64,000 bases of DNA from Gloeotrichia echinulata CP02 (GTDB lineage Bacteria; Cyanobacteriota; Cyanobacteriia; Cyanobacteriales; Nostocaceae), in the NCBI GenBank assembly GCA_038087035.1, contig CP051187.1, positions 2,361,001 to 2,425,000 on the forward strand, written 5' to 3'. Positions 44,428-52,273 of the stretch are shown piece by piece; position 1 is the first letter of the stretch; each line of letters starts with the position of its first letter. A program made the position numbers and the translations under genes. The notes below the pieces were generated by a model that was not told the DNA's origin, did not search any database, and was given only the letters and a program-made list of their open reading frames with translations.

Positions 44428-44845
44428 CTCAGAACTCGAAGTTTCACGTTCCGAACTCGAAACTTCAGCCTCAGAACTCGAAGTTTCACATTCCGAACTC
44501 AAAGCTTCAGCCTCAGAACTCCCAATACGGTTCGGTTAAGGCTAAAAAATAAAAATGTGTAGGTTGGGTTTCGTTCCTCAACCCAACCTACGAATATTCT
44601 TAACCGAACCGTATTGTCAGAACTCCAAGTTTCACATTCCGAACTCAAAGCTTCAGCCTCAGAACTCCAAGTTTCACGTTCGCAACTCGAAACTTCAGCC
44701 TGAGAACTCGAAGTTTCACGTTCCGAACTCGAAACTTCAGCCTCAGAACTCCAAGTTTCACGTTCCCAACTCAAAGCTTCAGCCTCAGAACTCCAAGTTT
44801 CACGTTCCGAACTCGAAACTTCAGCCTGAGAACTCGAAGTTTCTA
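44428..44845. repeat. 42-bp tandem repeat array (two alternating 21-bp halves)
   Basis: The array alternates 21-bp units such as GAACTCGAAGTTTCACGTTCC and GAACTCGAAACTTCAGCCTCA, upstream of leuC. The length is a multiple of three, so open frames run through it on both strands; they are not considered genes. It is interrupted at 44523-44616 by a MITE-like element. Confidence 0.9.
44523..44616. mobile_element. 94-bp MITE-like element inserted in the 42-bp repeat array
   Basis: Perfect terminal inverted repeats CAATACGGTTCGGTTAAG and CTTAACCGAACCGTATTG bound it, with an inner GTAGGTTGGGTTT palindrome. The word TCAGAACTCC occurs on both sides, but this is also part of the repeat unit. A diverged relative lies at 35299-35386. 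Confidence 0.85.
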
Positions 44846-44883
44846 TAGGACTCCTATTTGGTTTTTGAATAAAATTAGGTATT

Positions 44884-44962
44884 GTAGGGTGCGTTAGGAT
44901 GAAATCCGTAACGCACCATCATCAAGGATTTGGTGCGTTACGCTGTCGCTAACGCACCCTAC
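44884..44962. repeat. palindromic repeat built on GTAGGGTGCGTTA
   Basis: Outer arms GTAGGGTGCGTTA and TAACGCACCCTAC enclose an inner inverted repeat GTAACGCACC...GGTGCGTTAC. It lies just past the 3' end of the substrate-binding-protein gene. A dispersed cyanobacterial repeat; role unknown. Confidence 0.75.
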
Positions 44963-44977
44963 GCATCTTTTAAAAAA

Positions 44978-46471
44978 TCAAGCCGGATTCCTATGTGGTT
45001 TTTCCAGAAGAAAAAACTCAATTTGATTAGGGTCGGAACTAGAAAGTTGAACGCCAACTATAACTCCAATACCAGTCATGATTTTGCGATCGCCCAATTG
45101 GTCAAATTCCACCTTACCAGTAGCACCTTCTACTGACAAATCACTCTTTAACTCCTTGTACAAACCAATTCGAGAAGGAGTATTTTTCAGCCCTTCAATT
45201 AATATTTTGGTTGCATCATAAGCAGTAGCAGTTCGCCAATTCACTTGTCCTTGCCAAATCTCCTGAGAATTTTGCTCAAAAGGCGACGGCGGTTCATTAG
45301 TGTTATTTCTATGCCAAGGAACAGCAATCACTAGTTTTTTGATGGCGTTAGTACCAACTGCTAGTAAGTTTGGTCCATACAGAGTATCTCCACCTAACTT
45401 CACCATTTGATTATCGATAAAAGCCTCTTTGGCGTGTTCTTCTAAGTAATCACGTGGGAGAGCTAGCACGATGAAATTTACTTTGTTTTTTACTTTGTTA
45501 ATGCAAGTTGTTATCAGACGGTTCTGATCATCTAAATCACACTCATCAACAACTTGTCCCTGCTGCTGTTCAAATATCCTTTTAAATTCTCCTGTTAGAG
45601 ACTTGCTGAAAGGGTTTTCTGTCTTTTTGATAATAGCTGCTGTGTTTTGACCTTGGGAAAAAATATAGTAAACTAGGTCAGAAGCTGCGGTGGAGTCTGT
45701 GGAAGCTATACGGAAAACGTAATTATTAAAAGGAAGCGCATAATCAGGCGAATCAGGACCAGACTTCCTCAGCACTGTACTTGTGGGAGAAATGATAACT
45801 AGTCTGTTGTCATTGAGTTTTGGATCTCCATAAATATCGCCAATAGGTGAGGTAATTTTGCTGCTATAGTGACCGATAACACCTAATATATTTTCCTGTT
45901 TTACCAGGGTTTCGGCTACATCTTTAGCTCTGTCTTTATCATTGAAATCATCGGCGATTTCAACTTGTAAAAGTCGCCCGTTAATTTTACTGCTTGGGTT
46001 ATTGTCATCGTTAATGTAATTCTGAAAAAGAGCAACTCCACGGAGAATTTCTTCCGCAGGGCCTTGTAAAGGGTTATTACCATTCCCGTTGGAAATTGGC
46101 ACAGCAACTGCAATACTGACGGGGTTATCAGTCAGAGCAGCTTTAGCATTATTGAGATAAATTAGTGCCTCTGGATCAAGAATGTTAGATTTACGCGCTT
46201 GTTCAAAGTGCTGAATAGCTTGTTTATAATCCTTGTTTTTAAATGCATCTGCTCCTTTGTTTTTCTCATCGTCATTTTTTCCAGGAATCAGAATTTCTTC
46301 TCCCCAACTTAAACGAATAATAGACTGGGGATAAGGTGGTGAAATATATCCTTTGATAAAGATAATTGCGGCGACAACTAACCCTCCGAACCCTACTAAC
46401 CCTACTAACACTAGTAAGGAAGCTAGCTTTCTAGCAAAATCTGTATTTTTCCTTTGATTATTATTAACCAT
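44978..46471 (-). CDS. membrane-anchored periplasmic-binding-type protein (branched-amino-acid receptor family)
   Basis: A 497-residue protein. After a membrane segment (LASLLVLVGLVGFGGLVVAA, about 15-35), a TPR-like pair of helices (GADAFKNKDYKQAIQHFEQA) precedes a type I periplasmic-binding domain (SIAVAVPISNGNGNNPLQGP, ILGVIGHYSSKITSPIGDIY, LVIISPTSTVL). It may sense an extracellular ligand or donate it to an ABC permease not present here. Such TPR plus binding-protein architectures are common in filamentous cyanobacteria near signalling proteins; no partner is adjacent. Confidence 0.8.
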   Translation of the reverse strand: MVNNNQRKNTDFARKLASLLVLVGLVGFGGLVVAAIIFIKGYISPPYPQSIIRLSWGEEILIPGKNDDEKNKGADAFKNKDYKQAIQHFEQARKSNILDPEALIYLNNAKAALTDNPVSIAVAVPISNGNGNNPLQGPAEEILRGVALFQNYINDDNNPSSKINGRLLQVEIADDFNDKDRAKDVAETLVKQENILGVIGHYSSKITSPIGDIYGDPKLNDNRLVIISPTSTVLRKSGPDSPDYALPFNNYVFRIASTDSTAASDLVYYIFSQGQNTAAIIKKTENPFSKSLTGEFKRIFEQQQGQVVDECDLDDQNRLITTCINKVKNKVNFIVLALPRDYLEEHAKEAFIDNQMVKLGGDTLYGPNLLAVGTNAIKKLVIAVPWHRNNTNEPPSPFEQNSQEIWQGQVNWRTATAYDATKILIEGLKNTPSRIGLYKELKSDLSVEGATGKVEFDQLGDRKIMTGIGVIVGVQLSSSDPNQIEFFLLEKPHRNPA

Positions 46472-46780
46472 AGATTGTTACCCTCACTACACATTGGATG
46501 ACAAATAGTTCAGACCCAGACTATACTTAGCTAAAAAATATTTTTCCTCATGACTTACCAGGCTTCACAGAAGCTAAATTTTTCTCTAGTCGAGGGGAAA
46601 ATTTGCCTACTTTTGTTCCCAAGCGGAAGCACAAACAACAAGCCAACAAGCCAAATTTGGCTGTAAAATTCTACTGTTTCAGCCTTATTCGCTATCTCAT
46701 GATACAGATTGACTGACTAATACTAAGATATACAATTCTGGTTAAAAACTAGGTTAACCCCACTACAATGAGATAGATAA
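46472..46780. other. upstream region of the substrate-binding-protein gene
   Basis: No gene is visible. The stretch probably contains the promoter of the minus-strand binding-protein gene. Confidence 0.4.
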
Positions 46781-46933
46781 ACTGGGTTGATTAAATTTCT
46801 GATTTTTACCGTGGTGACATCGCCGGTGGAGGATAATGTGCGGTTTTATTGGATATCCCAGGAGGCCGTTACGAGGGTGTTAATTATTGGTGGGGAACCA
46901 CCCCAAACACCGCCAAAGTATTATGTTATCTAG
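46781..46933 (+). pseudogene. cas2-like C-terminal remnant
   Basis: One frame reads KFLIFTVVTSPVEDNVRFYW, then ISQEAVTRVLIIGGEPPQTP and stops at 46931-46933. The pattern EDNVRFYWIS...IIGGEPPQTPPKYYVI resembles the C-terminal half of Cas2, where a RFY beta strand and a GG-PP tail are common. The upstream part with the catalytic Asp is absent. Lying on the leader side of the CRISPR array, it is best read as a relic of a lost adaptation module. The resemblance is from memory. Confidence 0.5.
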
Positions 46934-47141
46934 GTTTGGGAAGTTTTGTATCAACGTCATCGACACCACTCGCCAAATCGCACTCAACCCTATATTTTTC
47001 GTTGAGTGGTGTCGATTGCTTACACAGTAAGGATTTGAGGTATGTGTCTTGCTAAATTTCGCACAACATATATAATGTTTTTTAGAGTGGTGTCGATTTG
47101 CAGGCCCAAACCCTTACGGGGCTTGGGCTGCTAGACGAACT
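46934..47141 (+). promoter_or_regulatory. putative CRISPR leader
   Basis: A ~200-bp AT-rich stretch precedes the first repeat, with the word GAGTGGTGTCGATT appearing twice (about 47002 and 47085). The degenerate repeat lies at the other end of the array, so this side is the leader. It should hold the promoter for the array transcript. Confidence 0.65.
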
Positions 47142-47843
47142 CCCCACCGATTGGGTTAATTCGGAATAATTGGAAACATTCAAGATCTTGACAATCCAAC
47201 ACAACAGTATATATCCCCACCGATTGGGTTAATTCGGAATAATTGGAAACGATAACAACTGTTAAGAAAAAACCAGCAATTTTAGTCCCCACCGATTGGG
47301 TTAATTCGGAATAATTGGAAACGCGAATAGCACGCTCGTTTGGGCTTTCGCCCTGTTTCCCCACCGATTGGGTTAATTCGGAATAATTGGAAACTTTATC
47401 TCTTATTGGGCTGGTAGCGAGGGCTAGACCCCACCGATTGGGTTAATTCGGAATAATTGGAAACCAAAACAACTGTGCATCCTATCAAACCACCGTAACA
47501 GAATCCCCACCGATTGGGTTAATTCGGAATAATTGGAAACACGACGGGAGTCGTAGGGACTACTAATCTCACTAGATGTGGCGACCCCACCGATTGGGTT
47601 AATTCGGAATAATTGGAAACCCTTTGCTATCACTAAAGATAGAAAAGCAAGATTCCGCTCTTTGCCCCACCGATTGGGTTAATTCGGAATAATTGGAAAC
47701 ATTTTTTAACAACAGAGCAACCAATGAAGTTACTCCTACCCCACCGATTGGGTTAATTCGGAATAATTGGAAACGATTTGAAAATCACTTTTAACATTCA
47801 GACTTACCCCCACCGATTGGGTTAATTCGGATTAGTTGGAAAC
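47142..47843 (+). CRISPR. CRISPR array, 10 repeats of 36 bp and 9 spacers
   Basis: Repeats start at 47142, 47215, 47287, 47359, 47429, 47505, 47585, 47665, 47739 and 47808. Each begins CCCCACCGATTGGGTTAATT and ends TTCGGAATAATTGGAAAC. The last has a changed 3' part (GGATTAGTTGGAAAC), marking the trailer end and plus-strand transcription. Spacers are 33-44 bp and all differ. The GGAAAC end suggests an 8-nt crRNA handle as in type III or I-D arrays of cyanobacteria. No cas gene is intact nearby, so processing enzymes must be supplied elsewhere if it is active. Confidence 0.98.
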
Positions 47844-48304
47844 GCAAAAATAAACCCTCCATTTTGAGGAGGGCTTTTTTATTAACAAAATTGAGGCGAC
47901 AAATTACGCGACACTTAACTTTTGATATTTAGCGATATGATATTGAATATCATCCAAAAAAATGACCGAGTTATCCGCGCCGGGCAAGCCCCTAAATTTT
48001 ATTTATGGGGGCTAGGCGCGGGCGATTTTAATCTCTACGAGACGCTGCGCGTTAAGCGTAGCTATGCCGCAGGCTTTATGCCGTCCCCATTCCTCAACAA
48101 GTACTGGCGCTAATTCCTCTGTTTGCAGCTTCATTTTTTAATGTTCTCCCAAGATGTTTGAGTTAAAAAATAGTCCTTTTGCCTTTTATTTCGTCGTGAT
48201 AAACTGGTTGCTTTTTCATCCTTTTATCCCTTTTTTAGTTGTTATCATAATAACCAAATGCTATACTAGATAGAGATTAACAGATGCCAGGAGGTGATGC
48301 AAGA
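47844..48304. other. region between the CRISPR array and the solitary tnpB
   Basis: It holds the terminator below and dispersed-repeat fragments (ACGCTGCGCGTTAAGCGTAG near 48042). No gene is convincing. AT-rich DNA at 48180-48280 should include the left end of the tnpB element. Confidence 0.45.
47853..47880 (+). terminator. Rho-independent terminator after the CRISPR array
   Basis: The stem CCCTCC/GGAGGG with loop ATTTTGA is followed by TTTTTT, ten bases after the last repeat. It would end the pre-crRNA transcript on the plus strand. Confidence 0.85.
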
Positions 48305-49549
48305 GTGTTGGTATTGGAATATAAAGCAGTTGTCAAAATAGCCACATCAAAAGCCATAGATGAAGCTATTCGTACAAGTCAATTTGTGCGAAATAAAGTG
48401 CTTAGATATTGGATGGATAATAGAGGCGTTAAGCCTTCGGCATTAAAATGCGGCAAAAAAGAACTATATCAGTACAACACTCAATTAAGAGCAGAATTTA
48501 AATTTGTTAATGATTTAAACAGTCATGCTTGTCAAGCATCAGTAGAAAATGTAGAACGTGCTATCAATAGATTTTTTGATAACTGCAAGAAAAACAAACC
48601 TGGAAAAAAGGGTTATCCCCGGTTCAAAAAACATAGCCGTTCAGTTGAATATAAGGTGTCTGGATGGAAGTTGCACCCAACAAAACGCCGTATAACTTTC
48701 ACTGATAAAAAAGGTATTGGCGAACTCAAGCTATTAGGTAAATGGGATATTCATCAATACCCTGTTGAACTAATCAAACGGGTTAGGATTGTGCGTAGAG
48801 CGGATGGATACTATGTTCAATTCTGCGTCAAGATTGATAATCAACAGGAGGCACCACCAACTACATCAGAAATCGGAATTGATGTCGGACTGGAATATTT
48901 CTACTCTGATAGCAATGGTAATCATCAGGAGAATCCGCGATTTCTCCGCAAGGCAGAGAAAGATATTAAGCGGGTTCAACGTAACATTTACAAGAAGAAA
49001 AAAGGGTCATCTGGTAGAAGAAAAGCGCGTGGTATTTATGCTCGTAAACATTTAAAAGTAACAAGACAAAGGAATGAACACGCTCTTAGAATGGCGCGTA
49101 ACTTAACCCTGGCTAACGCTAAGGTGGTCTTGGAAGATTTAAATATTTCCGGCTTGGTAAGAAACCACAAACTAGCCTTGAGCATTTCTGATGCTTCTTG
49201 GTACAACTTCCGTCAGTGGCTCGAATACTTTGGTGCAAAATTTGGACGGGAAATTATTGCCGTTCCTCCCCACTTCACAAGCCAGGAATGTTCTAATTGT
49301 GGTGCTAGAGTGCAAAAATCTTTAAGCACCCGTACCCATTCGTGCCCACACTGCGGATATGTTGAACAACGTGATGTGAATGCTGCCAAAGTAATTTTAA
49401 GGAGCCAGTGCCGTGGGCGGGTTTCCCGACTTGAGGCAACTGGCGTTCGTGCAAACGCTACCGGAGGGCATCCGGGAAGTAACGCCAGTAGAGATGTGCC
49501 CTCTACTTCTGTTGGTCGCAGGACCTGCAAAAGCAAGGAACGTCAGTGA
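48305..49549 (+). CDS. tnpB: solitary TnpB (IS605 OrfB type)
   Basis: A ~414-residue TnpB without a tnpA next to it. RuvC residues are in IGIDVGLEYFYSDS (Asp), VVLEDLNISGLVRNH (Glu) and QRDVNAAKVILRS (Asp), with a zinc ribbon CSNCGARVQKS...CPHCG. The nuclease looks intact. I chose the GTG at 48305 because AGGAGGTG lies just upstream; an ATG at 48284 would overlap that site. A hairpin at 49558-49580 marks the right end and the possible guide-RNA scaffold. It can only move if a TnpA acts in trans. Confidence 0.93.
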   Translation: MLVLEYKAVVKIATSKAIDEAIRTSQFVRNKVLRYWMDNRGVKPSALKCGKKELYQYNTQLRAEFKFVNDLNSHACQASVENVERAINRFFDNCKKNKPGKKGYPRFKKHSRSVEYKVSGWKLHPTKRRITFTDKKGIGELKLLGKWDIHQYPVELIKRVRIVRRADGYYVQFCVKIDNQQEAPPTTSEIGIDVGLEYFYSDSNGNHQENPRFLRKAEKDIKRVQRNIYKKKKGSSGRRKARGIYARKHLKVTRQRNEHALRMARNLTLANAKVVLEDLNISGLVRNHKLALSISDASWYNFRQWLEYFGAKFGREIIAVPPHFTSQECSNCGARVQKSLSTRTHSCPHCGYVEQRDVNAAKVILRSQCRGRVSRLEATGVRANATGGHPGSNASRDVPSTSVGRRTCKSKERQ

Positions 49550-49557
49550 CGCTGGAA

Positions 49558-49580
49558 TCCCCCGCATTTATGCGTGGGGA
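49558..49580 (+). ncRNA. right-end hairpin of the solitary tnpB element (possible omega/reRNA end)
   Basis: Arms TCCCCCGCAT and ATGCGTGGGGA follow the tnpB stop directly, as at other IS605 right ends. A role as guide-RNA scaffold is inferred from the family. Confidence 0.5.
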
Positions 49581-49707
49581 GTGTCAAAAGCCCGCAACTC
49601 GGCTTTACTCATTGCCTTAAAATTCGGTTTGGTCATAGTTCGTAAGCATTGGTGGCTTCAAAATCTATGATTTGGTCACATACAAAACTTGCCATATTCC
49701 AGCGCTT

Positions 49708-49950
49708 TCACTCCAAAACTTTCACTGATTTGATGCCTTGGCTGCATTTCTGAACTAGCACCCACTTTTTAGCTTCTGGCTCTAAGGCAGGTATGATGCG
49801 GAAATTAAAAATATCTGCCCAAGTTTCTACCCCGTGATTATTGGCAAATTCTAATTCAAGCTCTTTGAAGCGCAACCAATTGCGATCGCTAATAGCCGTA
49901 AAAACTGGAATAACTGTGCCTAGTGGTATTAGAGTTGCTGTTTCAGTCAT
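49708..49950 (-). CDS. hypothetical small protein
   Basis: An 80-residue soluble protein starting MTETATLIPLGTVIPVFTAI with NNHGVETWADIFNFRIIPAL near the centre. The ATG at 49950 is chosen because the region upstream lies in a MITE-like repeat. I do not recognise it. It is a single gene between the tnpB element and the repeat at 49971. Confidence 0.55.
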   Translation of the reverse strand: MTETATLIPLGTVIPVFTAISDRNWLRFKELELEFANNHGVETWADIFNFRIIPALEPEAKKWVLVQKCSQGIKSVKVLE

Positions 49951-49970
49951 CTGTGTAATCCTCAAAAATA

Positions 49971-50265
49971 TAGGACTTACGCACTGTACAAATAAATCAT
50001 GATATGCTGTCACCAAAATAGGTCATTTCCAGCTTTGATGAATAATTGCTTGATGGTAAATATAGCGGTTCTCAATTGAATGCAATACAAAATTATATTG
50101 TCGCGTGTAGTAGCACAGCACTGCCGTGCCCTTACGAGTGTATTGGACTCAACCGAGAACCGCTATAGATCCGCGCTTTTGGGGTTTAGCAGTGCTAAAC
50201 CCCTACGACAGATGTAATTTTCCTGAAAAACATATTTAGTAGTTTTTGTCAATGCGTAAGTCCTA
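49971..50265. mobile_element. MITE-like element with TAGGACTTACGCA ends, containing a nested element
   Basis: The 295-bp element begins TAGGACTTACGCA and ends TGCGTAAGTCCTA (50253-50265), the same ends as 1165-1354. Inside, 50061-50167 is a second inverted-repeat element, so one small element has inserted into another. Confidence 0.8.
50061..50167. repeat. nested inverted-repeat element TATAGCGGTTCTC
   Basis: Arms TATAGCGGTTCTC and GAGAACCGCTATA enclose ~80 bp, all within the larger MITE-like element at 49971-50265. No coding capacity. Confidence 0.75.
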
Positions 50266-50485
50266 AAGTTATTTCTTTGGGTGCGATTACTCAGGGTAAA
50301 AGAGCGATCGCCCTTACCTCTACCTTCCCCGCTTTTAATAGCTGATTGATTACCTCAATAGTTAATTTCATGAGCTAAATCTGAGCTAAATCTGAGCTAA
50401 AATTATTCTGCGATTGCGGCTGATATCAGGTAATTACAGACAATAATATTACAGTAAATCGTGTAGCAAGAGCGGACTTAAAATT

Positions 50486-50511
50486 AAAAAACCGCCACAG
50501 GGGCGGCTTTT
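50486..50511 (-). terminator. terminator downstream of tRNA-Val
   Basis: Reading the minus strand, the hairpin GCCGCCCC/GTGGCGG is followed by a T run. It lies a few bases past the 3' end of the tRNA-Val gene. Confidence 0.75.
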
Positions 50512-50517
50512 GGGATA

Positions 50518-50590
<73 letters not shown>

Positions 50591-50762
50591 GTTTGTTTCA
50601 CTATCTAACTATAGCAAAATATTTCCTATCGCGCTAGTATTTTTGAGAAAATATTTTTGAGCAAGAGGGACTGGGGATTGGGGACTGGGGATTGGGGACA
50701 CTTCGGCAAGCTCAGTGCATCGCTGGGGATTGGGGACGGGGAAAATTACTTCCTCATTTTCC

Positions 50763-50818
50763 TAACTCTTAACTCTTAACTCTTAACTCTTAACTCTTAA
50801 CTCTTAACTCTTAACTCC
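50763..50818 (+). repeat. heptamer tandem repeat TAACTCT
   Basis: About seven perfect copies of TAACTCT and one degenerate copy just upstream of the DUF2227 gene. A third heptamer family in the window, after ATTGGTC at 2511 and CTCATAA at 5796. Confidence 0.9.
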
Positions 50819-50842
50819 TCACTCCTCACTCAGGACTGTATA

Positions 50843-51448
50843 ATGCCCTCTGGTCAGACGCACGATCGCATTACTATGTATGCTCTACCGTTGGTGACTG
50901 GTGTCACTTTCTGGCAGACTCGCAGTGGGAATCTGACTTTGTTGGTTGCTGGTGGGTTTATCTTTGGGGGGCTGATGTTCGGCCCGGATTTGGATATTTA
51001 CTCTGTGCAATTCCAACGCTGGGGCTTTTTGCGCTGGATTTGGTTACCTTATCAAAAAAGTCTCAGACATCGTTCTTTTTTATCCCACGGTCCGATTATT
51101 GGCACAACTCTGCGGGTGGTTTATCTTACCTGTATTTTGGCAATTTTGGTAATTATATTGCTGGTGATTGGTGAAAAGTTGGGTAATTTTGCTTTAAATT
51201 GGCAGAATATGGGGAATAATGTGGGGCGATCGCTCATGGTTTACAACAGTGAATTTCTCGCCCTATTCTTGGGATTGGAACTCGGTGCGATGAGTCATTC
51301 TCTGAGTGATTGGGGGGGTTCGGCTTACAAGCGGTTCAAAAAGCAGGGTATTCAGGGGTTACTACCTCGTGAGAAAATCAAGAAACGTAAAGTTACGGGG
51401 CGTCGTCGAACTGTGGGGACGAAGACGGTAAGAAAAAGAAATGACTAA
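50843..51448 (+). CDS. DUF2227 membrane protein (putative metal-binding)
   Basis: A 201-residue protein with several membrane segments. MPSGQTHDRITMYALPLVTG carries the early His/Asp, FGPDLDIYSVQFQRWG and SLRHRSFLSHGPIIGT provide further possible metal ligands, and a Lys/Arg-rich tail follows (KKRKVTGRRRTVGTKTVRKR). The family is annotated as putative metal-binding; the function is unknown. Its 3' end overlaps mazG by 8 bp, so they are coupled. Confidence 0.85.
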   Translation: MPSGQTHDRITMYALPLVTGVTFWQTRSGNLTLLVAGGFIFGGLMFGPDLDIYSVQFQRWGFLRWIWLPYQKSLRHRSFLSHGPIIGTTLRVVYLTCILAILVIILLVIGEKLGNFALNWQNMGNNVGRSLMVYNSEFLALFLGLELGAMSHSLSDWGGSAYKRFKKQGIQGLLPREKIKKRKVTGRRRTVGTKTVRKRND

Positions 51449-52262
51449 AAATCAGACTTTAGCGGCGTTACAAGAGTTAATTGATATAGTGGCAAAATTG
51501 CGATCGCCTGATGGTGGTTGTCCTTGGGATTTGGCGCAAACGTCCCAAACGTTGACGCCCTATGTGATTGAGGAAGCTTATGAGGTGGTGGATGCAATTA
51601 AGAGTGGGGATAAAAAGGCGATCGCGGAAGAACTCGGCGATTTATTATTACAGGTGGTTCTACAAGCCCAAATTGCTGGTGAATCTGGGGATTTTTCTTT
51701 GCAGGAAGTAGTTGAGGGGATTTCTCAAAAGTTGATTCGCCGTCATCCCCATGTATTTGGTGATGTTTCGGTGGCTAGTGTGGATGAGGTACGGCAAAAT
51801 TGGGAACAAATCAAAGCTGCTGAAAAAGGGGAAGCACCGCCCGATGCTCAAAATCTCAGCACGAAACTCAGCCGTTATCGGCGTACCCTCCCCCCCTTAA
51901 CAGCGGCGATGAAAATTTCTCAAAAGGCTGCAGATGTGGGGTTTGAGTGGGAAAATATTGCTGGTGTGTGGGACAAGTTTCACGAGGAATTAGGGGAATT
52001 TCAACAGGCTTTAGCTGAAGAAAGTCCAGAAGCCCAACAAGCAGAATTAGGGGATTTACTGTTTGCGACAATTCAGCTAGCCCGTTGGTATCACCTCGAC
52101 CCTAGCGCCGGTTTACAAGGTACAAATGAGCGATTTATCCAGAGATTACAAAAAATGGAAGCTGTTACAGATCGTCCCCTTTCAGATTATAGTTTAGAGG
52201 AGTTAGAAAATCTCTGGCAACAGGCAAAAGCCCAAATTGCTCAAGAAAATACTGATTACTAA
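51441..52262 (+). CDS. mazG: nucleoside triphosphate pyrophosphohydrolase MazG
   Basis: A 273-residue protein with two MazG units. The first has LRSPDGGCPWDLAQTSQTLT and the catalytic acidic helices EEAYEVVDAIKSGDKKAIAE and ELGDLLLQVV; the second has EELGEFQQALAEESPE and ELGDLLFATIQLARW. MazG hydrolyses non-canonical or alarmone-related NTPs. Full length, cytoplasmic. The start overlaps the DUF2227 gene. It is convergent with the helicase gene, with 11 bp between stops. Confidence 0.95.
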   Translation: MTKNQTLAALQELIDIVAKLRSPDGGCPWDLAQTSQTLTPYVIEEAYEVVDAIKSGDKKAIAEELGDLLLQVVLQAQIAGESGDFSLQEVVEGISQKLIRRHPHVFGDVSVASVDEVRQNWEQIKAAEKGEAPPDAQNLSTKLSRYRRTLPPLTAAMKISQKAADVGFEWENIAGVWDKFHEELGEFQQALAEESPEAQQAELGDLLFATIQLARWYHLDPSAGLQGTNERFIQRLQKMEAVTDRPLSDYSLEELENLWQQAKAQIAQENTDY

Positions 52263-52273
52263 AGCTTTTCCCT

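Noticed and set aside
44499..44848. Frames with SSERETWSSEAEV- or NSKLQPQNSKF-type repeats
   Set aside because: They are translations of the 42-bp repeat array on both strands and run through the MITE-like insert.
46849..47055. 68-codon frame upstream of the CRISPR array
   Set aside because: It is a different frame over the cas2-like remnant and leader, with no family resemblance.
47131..47633. Minus-strand frames with repeated SNYSELTQSVG
   Set aside because: They are translations of CRISPR repeats.
47922..48113. 63-codon frame after the CRISPR array
   Set aside because: It runs through dispersed-repeat fragments and has no ribosome binding site or recognisable motif.
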